Below are positions 62,447 to 64,000 of a stretch of 64,000 bases of DNA, in pieces (the stretch's first letter is position 1; each line of letters begins with the position of its first letter). Below the pieces are notes generated by a model. It was given only the letters and a program-made list of their open reading frames with translations. It was not told where the DNA came from and searched no databases. Made by a program: the position numbers and the translations under genes. The DNA lies in contig NZ_SSDF01000082.1 in NCBI RefSeq assembly GCF_004794515.1, positions 124,001-188,000 on the forward strand. Direction: 5' to 3'. The DNA comes from Microbacterium sp. A20. GTDB lineage: Bacteria > Actinomycetota > Actinomycetes > Actinomycetales > Microbacteriaceae.

Positions 62447-63573
62447 CACTTCAGGAAGCCACGGATCGCGGTGACCACGCGTTCGCGCTGCGTGTCGGTC
62501 AGAGCCGAGCCGCTCGGCAGAGTCAGTCCGCGCGCGAACAGGCTCTCGGACGCACCGTTCGTCTTGCTGCGCGCGCCCTCGAAGATCGGCTGCGCATGCA
62601 TCGGCTTCCACAGCGGACGGCTCTCGATGTCGTCGGCGGCGAGCGCTGCGGCGAGCTCCGACGGCTCCCAGCCCGTGATCGACGAGTCGACCAGGATCGA
62701 CGTCAGCCAGACGTTGTCCGCCTCGTCTCCCTCAGCCCCGAAGACCTCCACGCCGTCGACGTCGGCGAAGAGCTGCTTGTACAGCTCACGCATCTCCCGG
62801 CGCCGCGCGATCATCGCGTCGAGGCGGGTGAGCTGTGCGCGACCGAGCGCGGCGAGCAGGTTGCTCATCCGGTAGTTGTAGCCGATGTCGGTGTGCTCGT
62901 AGTGCACCACCGGCTGTCGGGCCTGTGTGGCCAGGTAGCGCACGTGCTGCGCGAACTCGGCGTCGTCGGTGAGCAGCATTCCGCCGCCGGACGTGGTCAT
63001 GATCTTGTTGCCGTTGAACGACACGATGGAGGCTCGGCCGAAGCTGCCTGCTGCACGGCCGGCGTGCGTGGCACCCAACGATTCCGCGGCGTCCGCCACG
63101 ACCGGCACCCCGAACTCGTCGGCGATCGCGAGGATCGCCGTGTAGTCGATGGCCTTGCCGAGCAGGTCGACCGGGACGATGGCCGACACGTGCTCGCCGG
63201 CGTCGCGCAACTCGGCGAGCGCCTCACGAAGCAGCGCCGCGTCGATGTTCCCGGTCGCGGGGTCGGCGTCGATGAAATACGGCTCGGCACCCGTGTACAC
63301 GATGGCGTTGGCCGTCGCGGCGAACGTCATCGACGAGGTGAGCACCACGTCGCCCGGTTTCACGCCGAGCGTGAGAAGTGCGAGGTGCAGGGCAGCGGTT
63401 CCCGAACTCAGCGCCACCGCATGAGCGACTCCGACTCGCTCGGCGAGCTCGCGCTCGAAGGCGTCGACGTCGGGGCCGAGGGGCGCGATCCATCCGGAAC
63501 GCATCGCCGCGACGACCGCCTGCTCCTCCGCTTCGCCGACATCGGGGGAAGACATGTAGATGCGTTCACTCAC
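62446..63573 (-). CDS. DegT/DnrJ/EryC1/StrS aminotransferase
   Basis: 375 residues, PLP enzyme with Lys190 in FNGNKIMTTSGGG, SSGTAALHLAL, ADAAESLGA and the IGYNYRMSNLLAALGRAQL block. It most likely aminates C4 of the keto-sugar from the upstream 4,6-dehydratase (PglE/WbpE-like). The GTG overlaps the upstream gene's stop. Confidence 0.93.
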   Translation of the reverse strand: MSERIYMSSPDVGEAEEQAVVAAMRSGWIAPLGPDVDAFERELAERVGVAHAVALSSGTAALHLALLTLGVKPGDVVLTSSMTFAATANAIVYTGAEPYFIDADPATGNIDAALLREALAELRDAGEHVSAIVPVDLLGKAIDYTAILAIADEFGVPVVADAAESLGATHAGRAAGSFGRASIVSFNGNKIMTTSGGGMLLTDDAEFAQHVRYLATQARQPVVHYEHTDIGYNYRMSNLLAALGRAQLTRLDAMIARRREMRELYKQLFADVDGVEVFGAEGDEADNVWLTSILVDSSITGWEPSELAAALAADDIESRPLWKPMHAQPIFEGARSKTNGASESLFARGLTLPSGSALTDTQRERVVTAIRGFLK

Positions 63574-64000
63574 GCGTCAGCGCCCTTCTCCATACGGATG
63601 GGCTCGATCGCCACCGTGTCATTGATCCGCGGGCTCGCGTACATCCGGTCCAGCCATCCCGCCTTGTTGAGCCGCTCGGGCGTGATGATGTCGGCCTTCG
63701 TGTGCGACACCTTCGGGTGGAAGGGCCGCTCCAGGTTCTCGCGCGATCCCACGAGCTCTTCGTGCAGCTTCTCGCCGCGACGGAGCCCGGTGAAAACGAT
63801 CTCGACGCTCTTGCCCGACATCGCGATCATGCGCTTCGCGACCTCGAGGATCGACACCGGCTGGCCCATGTCGAGGATCAGCACCTCGCCCGCCCGACCG
63901 ATACCGCCCGCCTGCACGACCAGCTGGCACGCTTCGGGGATGGTCATGAAGTACCGCGTGGCCTCGGGGTGGGTGACCGTGATCGGCCGGCCCTCCGCGA
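63570..64000 (-). CDS. Polysaccharide biosynthesis protein (CapD/PglF-type 4,6-dehydratase), 5' end outside the window
   Basis: Only the C-terminal 142 residues are visible. The frame is open to the window edge (GRPITVTHPEATRYFMTIPE), then EVLILDMGQPVSILEVAKRM, GLRRGEKLHEELVG. This matches the C-terminus of the long membrane-bound UDP-sugar 4,6-dehydratases (CapD/PglF/WbpM). It would feed the DegT aminotransferase. An internal ATG at 63947 is not the true start. Confidence 0.9.
   Translation of the reverse strand, partial: AEGRPITVTHPEATRYFMTIPEACQLVVQAGGIGRAGEVLILDMGQPVSILEVAKRMIAMSGKSVEIVFTGLRRGEKLHEELVGSRENLERPFHPKVSHTKADIITPERLNKAGWLDRMYASPRINDTVAIEPIRMEKGADA

Overview
The window comes from a high-GC actinobacterium, most likely of the Microbacteriaceae and Microbacterium-like. 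The evidence is GC-rich third codon positions throughout, many GTG starts and stop/start overlaps (ATGA, GTGA), a Gram-positive flagellum without L- or P-ring genes, a CsrA gene inside the flagellar locus, a sortase-type surface protein and a Tat-exported protein. The genus is an inference from overall gene content and was not tested. No tRNA, rRNA, insertion sequence, prophage or CRISPR array was seen.

Region 1 (1-22727) is an almost complete flagellar locus on the + strand, preceded by the end of a sugar-nucleotide-type NAD-dependent epimerase. It holds fliC-fliD-fliS-(fliT position), then flgB-flgC-fliE-fliF-fliG-fliH-fliI-fliJ-fliK-flgD-flgE, then flbD-motA-motB, then fliM-fliN-fliO-fliP-fliQ-fliR-flhB-flhA-csrA. 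Each of the four blocks starts with the same sigma-28-like promoter, TAACGnnC-N11-(G/C)CCGAyAG. Three of the leaders carry a 5'-proximal hairpin that shows a GGA in its loop, as expected of CsrA targets; csrA closes the locus. flgK, flgL, flgM, flgN, fliW, a fliA-like sigma factor, flhF/flhG and all che genes are absent from the window.

Region 2 (22750-36000, - strand) starts with a degenerate GGDEF membrane protein, a PAS histidine kinase and an OmpR-type response regulator. It continues with housekeeping genes (tsaE, alr, acpS, glmS, coaA), two exported fibronectin-III proteins and a cation:dicarboxylate/amino acid symporter.

Region 3 (36147-47186) holds a Ppx/GppA phosphatase, a VanZ protein, a low-molecular-weight tyrosine phosphatase and its likely partner, a Wzz/BY-kinase. 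Then comes an unusual module: an HPr-kinase-like/PqqD fusion, an AraC-type regulator, a Tat-exported small protein, a membrane acyltransferase, a type I signal peptidase, a second HPr-kinase-like protein with a destroyed P-loop and two PqqD domains, and a nucleotidyltransferase (PF14907-like). The regulator and the Tat protein share a duplicated promoter: 13-bp boxes repeated every 22 bp followed by a conserved, foldable leader.

Region 4 (47297-64000) is an exopolysaccharide island with visibly lower GC in parts. Rightward genes encode a DUF4012 protein, two O-antigen polymerase/ligase-type proteins and a glycosyltransferase. Leftward genes, which continue beyond the window end, encode a 4,6-dehydratase, a DegT aminotransferase, an ATP-grasp ligase, a HAD hydrolase, a pyruvyltransferase, the initiating sugar phosphotransferase, a GT4 glycosyltransferase, the three UDP-L-FucNAc enzymes and a Wzx flippase. 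Together they suggest a Wzx/Wzy-type polymer containing L-FucNAc and probably an amino-dideoxy sugar, with chain length set by the BY-kinase and tyrosine phosphatase of region 3.
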